Shown piece by piece: positions 21,267-29,589 of a stretch of 64,000 nucleotides of DNA; within the stretch, counting starts at the first letter, position 1; each line of letters starts with the position of its first letter. The notes beneath the pieces were generated by a model that saw only the letters and a list, made by a program, of their open reading frames with translations, had not been told where the DNA came from and made no database searches. The stretch is from NCBI GenBank assembly GCA_016708845.1, contig JADJFB010000008.1, forward strand, positions 62,001 through 126,000. The letters run 5' to 3'. This DNA comes from Bacteroidota bacterium. Its GTDB lineage: Bacteria; Bacteroidota; Bacteroidia; B-17B0; Aurantibacillaceae. The translations under genes were made by a program, and so were the position numbers.

Positions 21267-24200
21267 TTATTTCTTCTCAATCCAATTCTTTGCATTTACA
21301 AAAGCTTCTAACCAAGGAGAAACCTCATCATGTCTCTCAGGATAATTAGCCCAATTCCAAGGAAACGTAGAACGCTCAATATGCGGCATCATTACCAAAT
21401 GTCTACCAGTTATATCACACATCATCGCTGTGTTGAAATCAGAACCATTTGGATTAGCAGGGTAATTAACATAAGCATATTTTGCAACGATGTTATATTT
21501 GTCTTCTGCATAAGGTAATTTAAATTTACCTTCTCCATGTGAAATCCAAACACCTAAAGTACTTCCTTCTAAAGTTGAAAGCATGACTGAATTATTTTTT
21601 TGAATCTTCACTGATGTAAATCCGCTCTCATGCTTTTGTGAGGTATTATGTTTCATCTTTCCATGAACTTCATGTTCAGGATTAATTAATTCTAATTCCA
21701 TCATTAACTGACAACCGTTGCAAATACCTACTGATAAAGTATCTTCACGCTTAAAGAAATTCTTTAAAGCGGTGTTTGCTTTTTCGTTATATAAAAATGC
21801 ACCTGCCCAACCTTTAGCAGAACCTAATACATCTGAATTAGAGAAACCTCCAACTGCTCCAATAAACTGAACATCTTCCAAATTTTCTCTACCCGAAATT
21901 AAATCGGTCATGTGAATATCCTTCACATCAAAGCCTGCTAAATACATCGCATTGGCCATTTCACGTTCTGAGTTAGAACCTTTTTCACGAATGATGGCTG
22001 CTTTAGGACGAGGTTTTGACGAATCAATTACAGGTAATTTGCCATCAAACTGTTTAGGGAAAGTAAACTCTAAAGCTTGGTTTTTATAGTTAGTATAACG
22101 CTCCTGCGCCATTCCATTTTTAGATTGTTTAGAATCTAATAAGAAAGAGGTTTTATACCAAGTATCTCTTGTTTCAGAAACATTAAACGTAAAAGTATCT
22201 GCATTATTCTTAATCGTTACTGAATTACCTTCAGCAACCGAACCAATTTTAAAAACCTCAACCTTATGTTTTGCAAACTCTGCCTCTACAGAAGCATCTG
22301 CTTGGAAAACAACAGCAATATTTTCATTAAATAAGGCTTTTACGGTATCACTTTCTTTTAAAGAAGATAAATCATAATTCGCACCTAAGTTTACATCTGC
22401 AAAACACATCTCTAATAAAGTGGTAATTAAACCACCGCTGCCAACATCGTGACCTGCTTTGATTTTACGTTCTTTAATTAAATCTTGTAATACATTAAAT
22501 GCTTTTTTAAAGTAAGCACCATCTTTAATGGTTGGAACTTCAGTCCCAATTTTATTTAATATTTGCGCAAAAGATGTACCTCCTAACTTGAATGTATCTT
22601 GAGATAAATTCAAATAATAAATGTTACCACCATTACGTTTCAAAACCGGCTCAACCACTTTAGTAATGTTTGAGCAGTTTCCTGCAGCTGAAATAATAAC
22701 CGTTCCAGGAGCAATTACCTCATCGTTAGGATATTTTTGTTTCATGGATAAAGAATCTTTTCCTGTTGGAATATTGATTCCTAATTCAATGGCAAAATCC
22801 GAACAAGCTTTTACTGCTTCGTATAAACGAGCATCTTCGCCTTCGTTCTTGCAAGCCCACATCCAGTTTGCCGATAATGAAACCGATTGCAAATTATCTT
22901 TTAATGGTGCCCAAACTAAATTAGATAAAGCTTCTGCAATCGCAGTTCTTGAGCCTGCTGCTGGATCTATTAATGCCGCAATTGATGAATGACCAATAGT
23001 TGTGGCAATACCTTCTTTACCTTTATAATCTAATGCCATGACGCCCACATTATTTAAAGGCAATTGTAATGGACCCGCACATTGTTGTTTGGCAACTCGT
23101 CCGCCTACACAACGGTCAACTTTATTCGTTAACCAATCTTTACAAGCAACAGCTTCTAATTGCAACACTTGATTTAAGTATGCAGGAACATTAGCTGTTG
23201 AATACGTTAACTCTGCATAACTGCGTTGAACGTTTTTATCCGTCATAATGGTTTTTGGAGAGCTTCCAAAAAAATCTTCCAAAGCATAATCCATTGGTTT
23301 TAAACCAGTCGATTTTGATTGAAAAGTAAAACGATGGTCGTTCGTTACATCACCTACTTGATACATTGGCGAACGCTCGCGATCGGCAATACGTTGTAAA
23401 GTCGCTATATCTTTTTCACCAATCACTAAGCCCATGCGTTCTTGTGATTCGTTACCAATAATTTCTTTAGCTGATAATGTTGGATCGCCCACTGGCAATT
23501 TATCCAAATCAATTAAACCACCTGTAGCTTCTACTAATTCTGATAAACAGTTTAAGTGTCCGCCAGCACCATGATCGTGAATAGATACAATTGGATTATT
23601 ATCGCTTTCTACTAAACCACGAATAGCATTAGCGGCACGTTTTTGCATTTCGGGATTAGAACGTTGGATAGCATTTAATTCGATTCCCGAACCAAAAGCA
23701 CCTGTATCAGCTGATGAAACAGCTGCTCCACCCATTCCGATACGGTAATTTTCTCCACCTAAAATAACAATCTTATCTCCTTTGCTTGGCGTTTTTTTAA
23801 TAGCTTGATTTAATTTCCCGTAACCAATTCCGCCAGCTTGCATAATTACTTTATCATAACCAATCTTGCGATTATTTTCGTCGTGCTCAAAGGTTAATAC
23901 CGAACCAGTAATTAATGGTTGACCAAATTTATTTCCAAAATCAGAAGCACCGTTAGACGCTTTGATTAAAATATCCATTGGTGTTTGATACAACCATTTT
24001 CTTTCTTTCATTCCAGCCTCCCACTCTCTTCCATTTTCTAAACGAGAATAAGAAGTCATGTATACTGCTGTTCCTGCTAGAGGCAATGAGCCTTGGCCTC
24101 CTGCTAAACGGTCGCGAATTTCTCCACCCGAACCAGTTGCGGCGCCATTAAAAGGTTCAACTGTTGTTGGGAAATTATGTGTTTCTGCTTTTAAAGATAA

Positions 24201-24923
24201 AACCGAATCAAATTCTTTTTCTTGGTAAAAATCTGGTTTGTCTGAAGTCTTAGGCGCAAACTGAACAACCTTAGGTCCTTTCACAAAAGCCACATTGTCT
24301 TTATAAGCAGAAACGATATCGTTAGGATTCGTCTCTGATGTTTTTTTAATTAACTTAAAAAGAGAAGTTGGTTTTGTTTCGCCATCAATCACAAATGTTC
24401 CATTAAATATTTTATGGCGACAGTGTTCTGAATTTGCTTGAGAGAACGCGAAAATTTCAGAGTCGGTTAATTTACGTCCTAACTTGGTAGATAAGTTATT
24501 TAAGTAATCTACTTCTTCGCTGCTTAAAGCTAAACCTTCTGATTTATTATAAGCGGCAATGTCTGTAATATCTAAAATTGGTTCAGGCTTTACATTAATC
24601 GTAAAAATATCTTGATTCAATTCGCTATACTTTTGAGACAACATTGGATCAAAAGCAGTAAAGTCTGCTGCAACTTTTTCAAATTCTTCAATTCGGATAA
24701 TGCCAGTAATTCCCATGTTTTGGGTAATCTCAACCGCATTAGTACTCCAAGGTGTAATCATAGCGGCACGTGGGCCAACAAAAAAATCCGTTACTACGGA
24801 CTTCTCTATTTTATGTGCATCAGCAAAAAGCCAATTTAATTTTTGAATGTTTTCTGATGAGATGGAATCTTGTGCTTGAACTGCAAAAACAATGTTGGAT
24901 TGGTTTCCGAAGAAATGAATCAT
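21267..24923 (-). CDS. purL: Phosphoribosylformylglycinamidine synthase
   Basis: Large single-chain FGAM synthase (purine biosynthesis, step 4), 1218 aa. It has an N-terminal domain, two AIRS-like halves and a C-terminal glutaminase. Diagnostic pieces are the ATP-binding ETHNFPTTVEPFNGAATGSG region (in two parts, about residues 247-266), GGAAVSSADTG, IPTGKDSLSMKQ and AGHDVGSGGLITTLLEM. The glutaminase has GICNGCQLMMEL (catalytic Cys) and MPHIERSTFPWNWANYP. It is intact over 3.6 kb. The ATG at 24923 is preceded by CTACAT, a start context shared with two other minus-strand genes in the window. Confidence 0.97.
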   Translation of the reverse strand: MIHFFGNQSNIVFAVQAQDSISSENIQKLNWLFADAHKIEKSVVTDFFVGPRAAMITPWSTNAVEITQNMGITGIIRIEEFEKVAADFTAFDPMLSQKYSELNQDIFTINVKPEPILDITDIAAYNKSEGLALSSEEVDYLNNLSTKLGRKLTDSEIFAFSQANSEHCRHKIFNGTFVIDGETKPTSLFKLIKKTSETNPNDIVSAYKDNVAFVKGPKVVQFAPKTSDKPDFYQEKEFDSVLSLKAETHNFPTTVEPFNGAATGSGGEIRDRLAGGQGSLPLAGTAVYMTSYSRLENGREWEAGMKERKWLYQTPMDILIKASNGASDFGNKFGQPLITGSVLTFEHDENNRKIGYDKVIMQAGGIGYGKLNQAIKKTPSKGDKIVILGGENYRIGMGGAAVSSADTGAFGSGIELNAIQRSNPEMQKRAANAIRGLVESDNNPIVSIHDHGAGGHLNCLSELVEATGGLIDLDKLPVGDPTLSAKEIIGNESQERMGLVIGEKDIATLQRIADRERSPMYQVGDVTNDHRFTFQSKSTGLKPMDYALEDFFGSSPKTIMTDKNVQRSYAELTYSTANVPAYLNQVLQLEAVACKDWLTNKVDRCVGGRVAKQQCAGPLQLPLNNVGVMALDYKGKEGIATTIGHSSIAALIDPAAGSRTAIAEALSNLVWAPLKDNLQSVSLSANWMWACKNEGEDARLYEAVKACSDFAIELGINIPTGKDSLSMKQKYPNDEVIAPGTVIISAAGNCSNITKVVEPVLKRNGGNIYYLNLSQDTFKLGGTSFAQILNKIGTEVPTIKDGAYFKKAFNVLQDLIKERKIKAGHDVGSGGLITTLLEMCFADVNLGANYDLSSLKESDTVKALFNENIAVVFQADASVEAEFAKHKVEVFKIGSVAEGNSVTIKNNADTFTFNVSETRDTWYKTSFLLDSKQSKNGMAQERYTNYKNQALEFTFPKQFDGKLPVIDSSKPRPKAAIIREKGSNSEREMANAMYLAGFDVKDIHMTDLISGRENLEDVQFIGAVGGFSNSDVLGSAKGWAGAFLYNEKANTALKNFFKREDTLSVGICNGCQLMMELELINPEHEVHGKMKHNTSQKHESGFTSVKIQKNNSVMLSTLEGSTLGVWISHGEGKFKLPYAEDKYNIVAKYAYVNYPANPNGSDFNTAMMCDITGRHLVMMPHIERSTFPWNWANYPERHDEVSPWLEAFVNAKNWIEKK

Positions 24924-24955
24924 ATGTAGTGATTTTTGTGAGATTTTTGAAGGTA

Positions 24956-24986
24956 CAAAGTTAACTTTATAGAATTAATTAGCCAA
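24956..24986 (-). promoter_or_regulatory. Bacteroidota-type promoter for purL
   Basis: On the minus strand TTG (24986-24984), 20 bases, then TAACTTTG (24963-24956). This matches the TTTG-N19/20-TAnnTTTG consensus with one position weaker in the upstream box. It lies about 32 bases from the purL ATG. Confidence 0.6.
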
Positions 24987-25028
24987 TTAGCAAACCATTA
25001 TTTATCCATAAAAATCAATAGATTTAAA

Positions 25029-25061
25029 CAAAAAAGGCTCAGTGTTTAACCGAGCCTTTTT
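25029..25061 (-). terminator. Terminator downstream of the DUF4412-like gene
   Basis: AAAAAGGCTC ... GAGCCTTTTT forms a 10-bp stem around an 11-base loop, with flanking A and T tracts. It ends the minus-strand transcript of 25080-25760 before purL. Confidence 0.8.
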
Positions 25062-25079
25062 AATAATTTAAGAGGAAAA

Positions 25080-25760
25080 TTATTTTCCGCCTTGCATTGC
25101 TTTTAATTCGTCCATCGTCATCATTTTGTAACCTTCCGTAGATAATTCAAATTTTGAATCCGCCACTGGTTCAATAGATACTTCTTTGGCAACCATTTTA
25201 AATTTCATTGGACCTTGAGCTCCTGAATATTCAAAAGGAACACCTTTTAAACCTTTCATAAAACTTTGTCCGCGACCTTTACCTTCTTTATTTAAGTTTT
25301 CGAATTTATCAGAATACCAAATTTCCATTTTTTCTTCTTTTTTATCTTTACCTACCATAGTAACGATCGCTTTTTTACACTCATAGCCAGCAATTGTTTT
25401 TGTTTCAGTAGTATATTCCATTTTTGGATCAGCAGGCTTTTCTTTTTGTTTAGCCTCTTCTTTTTCCATTTCTTCCTTAGTTTGTTTCACAGCAATTTTA
25501 TTTCCCATTTGCTCCATCAACATCACCATTCCTTTATCATCTACTAAAGTTTGATTTGTAAACATCATTGACGACATTTCTGTTAAAACCTTAGTGTTTT
25601 TAAATGTTGATTTTAATTCCATATCACCTATCATGGCTGCTTGCTCAGGAGGAAGACCTTCCATCGTCATAGCATAAGTAATAGCTCCTTCTTTAATTTG
25701 TGCATTTAATGATAATGCTGATAATGCAACAACAGCTAGTGTAGAGAATAATTTGTTCAT
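25080..25760 (-). CDS. Exported DUF4412/GLPGLI-like protein
   Basis: A 226-aa protein with a signal peptide (MNKLFSTLAVVALSALSLNA-QI). The body starts KEGAITYAMTMEG and contains TIAGYECKKAIVTM then EIWYSDKF, the arrangement 'I.GY.CKKA......W.' shared by GLPGLI/DUF4412 proteins of Bacteroidota. It is rich in Lys, Glu and Met, with a KEEMEKEEAKQKEK helix. The role is unknown; the domain probably binds a lipid or protein in the periplasm (inference only). It has its own terminator. The next gene upstream (25898-26584) has the same layout and may be a paralogue. Confidence 0.75.
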   Translation of the reverse strand: MNKLFSTLAVVALSALSLNAQIKEGAITYAMTMEGLPPEQAAMIGDMELKSTFKNTKVLTEMSSMMFTNQTLVDDKGMVMLMEQMGNKIAVKQTKEEMEKEEAKQKEKPADPKMEYTTETKTIAGYECKKAIVTMVGKDKKEEKMEIWYSDKFENLNKEGKGRGQSFMKGLKGVPFEYSGAQGPMKFKMVAKEVSIEPVADSKFELSTEGYKMMTMDELKAMQGGK

Positions 25761-25897
25761 TTGATTTATTTTAAAAATTTGATTTTATATTTTCAATTGG
25801 TATGCCAAGTTACCAATTTGATAGTTTTGAAATGCAAAAATATGCTAAATGGTAAAATGAATTGATGAATTGTAGAAAAAACGAGTTAGTTATTAAA

Positions 25898-26584
25898 CTA
25901 CTTTTGGATATCTTCAAATAGCTTCTCCATCTCGGTGCGAGTTACTATTTTATAAAAAGCTGGAACTTCAAAATCCTCATCTTTTATTTCTTCTTTCTTT
26001 ACTGCTGTTGCGGTAAAACACATTTCTAATCCTAGTTTCTTTAAACGGTATTGCATTAACATTCCTTTAATATCTTTATAAGGACCCACGTTATTAATAC
26101 TATCTAAGCCTAATTCATCTGTATAATATACATCAAACGTAACGCTTGGATCGCTTACCATTGTGGCTTTTATTTTTTTGCAATCGTAGCCAGCTATTTT
26201 CTTCGTTCCTTTTACTTCTTCCAACTTTAATTCATAGCCTTTATTTTCTTGAATTAAATCAGCTTCATTTTGAATACAAGCATTTTTGATATCCATAAAC
26301 TTCACCATTTGACTCAGGGTCTTTTTGGCGGGATCGCTAATAAAAGTGGTATTAAAAATACCCATGGTACTCATTTCAACTTGTAATTTATTTCCTTTAA
26401 ACTTAACGGTTGCTGAGCTTGGAGCTAAGCCCGCCATAGGATGAGATTGATCTACGACCTCAGCATTATACTCAATTAAACCTTCAGTTAAAGAATTCTC
26501 AGTTCTCTTAGAGTCGCCACAAGAGCTAAGTATCAATAATGAAACTAGAGAGAAGAATGACAGTATTCGTTTTGTTGTTCTCAA
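25898..26584 (-). CDS. DUF4412-like lipoprotein
   Basis: A 228-aa protein with a lipoprotein signal peptide and lipobox (LILSSC-G, cysteine at about residue 22), so it is anchored in a membrane, probably the outer one. It shares with its neighbour the core GLIEYNAEV (start of the body), KIAGYDCKKIKATM and a following VYYTDELG. Both contain an extended beta-rich middle and a C-terminal MEKLF/MDELKA-like helix. Function unknown. The gene pair probably arose by duplication. Confidence 0.75.
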   Translation of the reverse strand: MRTTKRILSFFSLVSLLILSSCGDSKRTENSLTEGLIEYNAEVVDQSHPMAGLAPSSATVKFKGNKLQVEMSTMGIFNTTFISDPAKKTLSQMVKFMDIKNACIQNEADLIQENKGYELKLEEVKGTKKIAGYDCKKIKATMVSDPSVTFDVYYTDELGLDSINNVGPYKDIKGMLMQYRLKKLGLEMCFTATAVKKEEIKDEDFEVPAFYKIVTRTEMEKLFEDIQK

Positions 26585-26701
26585 AAAGATAAGTTATAGA
26601 AATCGAAAGATAATCATTTGATTTAAACCGACAAATTAATCTCTTAAATTTCGTTAAATTATTTTTTAACCCGTTTGGCAAGATATAATTACCAGAAACT
26701 A

Positions 26702-28099
26702 CTAGTAACCTAAAATTTTCAACATCGATTTATAACTCTGCTCCTTTGCAAACAACTTGGTAGTTAATTTCCCATCTTCATCCTTATCAATTAAAACGTG
26801 TTTGGGTGCAGGTACTAAACAATGTTGGGTTCCACCATAACCACTTAAAGCCTCTTGGTATGCACCAGTATGAAAAAATCCTACATATAGAGGTTGCTTA
26901 TCTGTTTTTGAAACTTTTGGTAAAAACACTTGGTTAGTATGAGCCTCACTATTGTAATAATCCATACTATCGCAGGTTAAACCTCCTAAGTTTACAGGTA
27001 CATAAGGTTTATCCCAATTATTAACTGCTAATAAAATAAAGCGTTGGTTAATACCCCAAGTATCAGGAAGAGTTGTAATAAATGAACTATCAATCATGTA
27101 CCATTGTTCTCTATCGTTTTGTTGTTTTTGATCGATAATAGAGTACAAAGTAGCTCCACTTTCTGCTACTGTAAACGAGCCAAACTCAGTAAAAATATTG
27201 GGTTCATCTAACTCATGTTGGGTACAAAATGATTTCACCTGCGCAATAATCTCTTCTACCATATAATCGTAGTTATAATCAAAACTTAAAGAGGTGCGAA
27301 TTGGCATACCACCGCCAATATTCAATGAATCTAAACTTGGACAAATTTTCTTTAATTCCTTATATATATTTAAACACTTATTTAATTCTGTCCAATAATA
27401 AATGGTATCCTTAATGCCATTATTGATAAAGAAATGCAACAATTTTAGTTCAAACTTAGGATTGTTTTGTATTTTCTCAGTATATAAACTCACAATATCC
27501 GTGTAACGTACTCCTAAACGAGATGAATAAAAGGCAAAAGAGGGCTCTTCTTCGGTACTAATTCTAATTCCGAGTTGGCATTTTGGCACTTTAACATTCT
27601 TTTTATAGTGATCAAACTCATCTAAATGGTCTAAAACTGGGATTACATTATAACCATCATTTAGTAGTTCTGAGATGTATTGTTTGTAGTTTGTTTTCTT
27701 ATAACCATTACATATAATAAAGGTATCCTTCGTGATTTTCTTCTTTTTTATTTGCTCTCTAATAATTTGGATATCATAGGCCGAAGAAGTTTCGATATGT
27801 ACATCATTTTTTAGCACTTCGTCTAAAACAAAGCTAAAGTGCGAGCTTTTGGTGCAATAACAATACACATATTTACCTTTGTAATCGGCTTTTGCCATAG
27901 CCACATTAAACATACGTTTTGCCTTTTGTATTTGTGAAGATATCTTAGGTAAATACGTGATTTTCAATGGAGTACCATATTGTTTAATGATATCCATTAA
28001 GGGAATATCATTAAAGTATAATTCGTTATCAATTACTTCAAATGATTCTTGTGGGAAATCGAAGGTTTGCTCAATTAGGTTTTGGTATTTGTTTTCCAT
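26702..28099 (-). CDS. Arginine decarboxylase (biosynthetic, Bacteroidota type)
   Basis: A 465-aa PLP enzyme of the alanine-racemase-fold (fold III) decarboxylases that makes agmatine for polyamines. The N-terminus (NLIEQTFDFPQESFEV, DIPLMDIIKQYGTPLKITYL) and the PLP lysine region GKYVYCYCTKSSHFSFVLDE (about residues 72-91) are typical. So are SLNIGGGMP (phosphate-binding glycines), FTEFGSFTVAESGA and the C-terminal GFFHTGAYQEALSGYGG. It is shorter than E. coli SpeA (about 660 aa), as in other Bacteroidota. Its promoter abuts the ATG (see 28104-28134). Confidence 0.88.
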   Translation of the reverse strand: MENKYQNLIEQTFDFPQESFEVIDNELYFNDIPLMDIIKQYGTPLKITYLPKISSQIQKAKRMFNVAMAKADYKGKYVYCYCTKSSHFSFVLDEVLKNDVHIETSSAYDIQIIREQIKKKKITKDTFIICNGYKKTNYKQYISELLNDGYNVIPVLDHLDEFDHYKKNVKVPKCQLGIRISTEEEPSFAFYSSRLGVRYTDIVSLYTEKIQNNPKFELKLLHFFINNGIKDTIYYWTELNKCLNIYKELKKICPSLDSLNIGGGMPIRTSLSFDYNYDYMVEEIIAQVKSFCTQHELDEPNIFTEFGSFTVAESGATLYSIIDQKQQNDREQWYMIDSSFITTLPDTWGINQRFILLAVNNWDKPYVPVNLGGLTCDSMDYYNSEAHTNQVFLPKVSKTDKQPLYVGFFHTGAYQEALSGYGGTQHCLVPAPKHVLIDKDEDGKLTTKLFAKEQSYKSMLKILGY

Positions 28100-28103
28100 A
28101 CTA

Positions 28104-28134
28104 CAAATGTAAGTTACTTGGATTACAGTACAAA
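28104..28134 (-). promoter_or_regulatory. Promoter of the arginine decarboxylase gene, 4 bases from the ATG
   Basis: On the minus strand TTTG (28134-28131), 19 bases, TACATTTG (28111-28104), then 4 bases and the ATG at 28099. Both boxes match the Bacteroidota consensus exactly. The spacing puts the expected transcription start at the initiation codon. Confidence 0.7.
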
Positions 28135-28170
28135 GTGTTAAAGTAAGTAATTTAGATTTATTAATAATTA

Positions 28171-28277
28171 TTTAACCGCAAAGAACGCTAAGTGAAATAG
28201 AAAGAGCTCAAAATGTAAACGTGGTGAAATTATTCTTAGCGAACTTTGTGAAAAACCTTTGCCTCTTTGCGGTTAAA
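28171..28277. repeat. Intergenic inverted-repeat element (CGCAAAG/CTTTGCG type)
   Basis: A 107-base element whose ends are perfect inverted repeats: TTTAACCGCAAAG (28171-28183) and CTTTGCGGTTAAA (28265-28277). A second nested pair is CGCTAAG (28186-28192) / CTTAGCG (28235-28241). It resembles the short 'cgcaaagaacgctaag' intergenic repeats scattered in many Bacteroidota genomes, and could be a MITE or REP-like unit. Only one copy is in the window. It supplies the -33 box of the DUF4293 promoter. Confidence 0.75.
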
Positions 28278-28289
28278 AAAGTACTTTTG
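28258..28289 (+). promoter_or_regulatory. Promoter of the DUF4293 gene, partly inside the inverted repeat
   Basis: TTTG (28258-28261), 20 bases, TACTTTTG (28282-28289), then CGCC and the ATG at 28294. It is a full consensus match with a leaderless-type spacing. The -33 box lies within the right part of the 28171-28277 element. Confidence 0.65.
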
Positions 28290-28293
28290 CGCC

Positions 28294-28740
28294 ATGATTC
28301 AACGTAAACAAACCCTTTTTTTATTAGCAGTTGTTATTATTGCTATTGTTCAGTTTTTTATTCCTTTTCAAACCCTAACTTTTGAAGATAAAAGCTGGTC
28401 GATTTGTTTAATGCCTGGTTGCAGTGCAGATGTGATGGGAAATAATATATATGTAGCTATGATTTTAAACATCATCATCCTTATATTAAGTGTAGCTCTT
28501 ATTTTTTTATATAAAAACAGAGTGCTACAATTTAAGTTAACCAACCTATTAATGGTGTTTAATGTATTTATTGTAGGGTTATTTTTTATATTCTCTTATA
28601 TAAAAGAAGGAACTCCTGGAGCAATAAACTACCAAGTTGGATCATTTTTACCAATTATTTCTGCTATTTTCGCCTATTTAGCCGCTCATTTTATCAAAAA
28701 AGATGAGCAATTAGTGAGAAGTGCGGATAGAATCCGATAG
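28294..28740 (+). CDS. DUF4293 membrane protein
   Basis: A 148-aa inner-membrane protein with four predicted spans (MIQRKQTLFLLAVVIIAIVQF; YVAMILNIIILILSVALIFL; LLMVFNVFIVGLFFIFSY; FLPIISAIFAYLAAHFI) and a charged C-terminal tail (KKDEQLVRSADRIR). This topology, the 'MIQR.QT' start and the 'DEKLVRSADRLR' tail are characteristic of DUF4293, a Bacteroidota-specific family of unknown function. An in-frame start at 28267 is possible, but it lies inside the promoter and repeat, so I place the start at 28294. Confidence 0.85.
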   Translation: MIQRKQTLFLLAVVIIAIVQFFIPFQTLTFEDKSWSICLMPGCSADVMGNNIYVAMILNIIILILSVALIFLYKNRVLQFKLTNLLMVFNVFIVGLFFIFSYIKEGTPGAINYQVGSFLPIISAIFAYLAAHFIKKDEQLVRSADRIR

Positions 28741-28969
28741 GAAGTTCGAGTTTGGAATGACGATTTACGAATTCAAAAGTTCTAAATTCGTAATTCCCAA
28801 TTCATAAATCGTACCTCGTCGTTCGTAAATCCCAATCCAAATTTTATATTGTTGATAATTAGTGCTTTTTTTGAACATTTAGGTCATTTTCGACCAAAAA
28901 GCGTTGATTTATATCATTTTTTATAAATAAATGGTATTTTTGCCCCCACTAACTAAAACACACACATAA

Positions 28970-29461
28970 ATGAAATTAACCGAAATTCAAGATTTAATTA
29001 AATTTGTTTCAAAGAGCGGGGTAAACGAAGTTGAACTAGAGACTAAAGAGATTAAAATCGTTATTAAAACTGGTAAGCAAGCTGCTCCTGTTATGTACCA
29101 AGCTGCACCAGCTCAAATTACAACAGCCCCTGCACAAATGATTACTGCTCCGATAGCAAATACTACTACAGCTGCTGAAACTACAACTCCAGTTACTCCT
29201 GCTGCTTCTAACAAGACTAAATATGTAACTGTTAAATCTCCTATGATTGGAACATTCTATCGCTCTGCTGGGCCAGATAAGCCTGCATTTGTGAACGTAG
29301 GTGATGATATTGAAATTGGGAAACCAGTTTGTATCATTGAAGCGATGAAATTATTTAACGAAATTGAAAGCGAAGTAAAAGGTAAAATCGTTAAGGTATT
29401 GGTAAATGACGCTACTCCTGTTGAGTACGATCAACCTTTATTCTTAGTAGATCCATCGTAA
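28970..29461 (+). CDS. accB: Acetyl-CoA carboxylase biotin carboxyl carrier protein
   Basis: Biotin carrier of acetyl-CoA carboxylase (first step of fatty-acid synthesis), 163 aa. The N-terminal helix-rich part (MKLTEIQDLIKFVSKSGVNE) is followed by a flexible Ala/Pro/Thr linker (about residues 40-85). The biotinyl domain follows, with the acceptor lysine in CIIEAMKLFNEIES (about residue 125). The biotin carboxylase gene accC follows after 128 bases. A -7-like TATTTTTG (28935-28942) precedes the start, but I see no good -33 box at the right spacing. Confidence 0.96.
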   Translation: MKLTEIQDLIKFVSKSGVNEVELETKEIKIVIKTGKQAAPVMYQAAPAQITTAPAQMITAPIANTTTAAETTTPVTPAASNKTKYVTVKSPMIGTFYRSAGPDKPAFVNVGDDIEIGKPVCIIEAMKLFNEIESEVKGKIVKVLVNDATPVEYDQPLFLVDPS

Positions 29462-29551
29462 GAACGACGAATTAAGAAGGTAGATTGACGATTTGAAAAT
29501 TTACCACAGTTAAAATTATTTGTAAACTGATTTACCGTTTAAGATTTCAAA

Positions 29552-29585
29552 AATCGCAAATCGTAAATCGTAAAATCGTAAATCG
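29552..29585 (+). repeat. Short tandem ATCGTAA-type repeat before accC
   Basis: The last 35 bases before accC consist of near-tandem copies of (A)ATCGTAA (AAATCGCAAATCGTAAATCG followed by TAAAATCGTAAATCG). Related fragments (ACGATTTACGAATT, AATTCGTAATTCCCAATTC, AAATCGTACC, CGTAAATCCCAATCC) fill the accB upstream region at about 28756-28850. They look like decayed simple repeats; no function is evident. Confidence 0.6.
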
Positions 29586-29589
29586 AGAG

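Noticed and set aside
29552..29585. Short ATCGTAA repeats before accC, considered as a CRISPR or iteron array
   Set aside because: Units are 7-8 bases, degenerate and without spacers; there are no cas or rep genes nearby.
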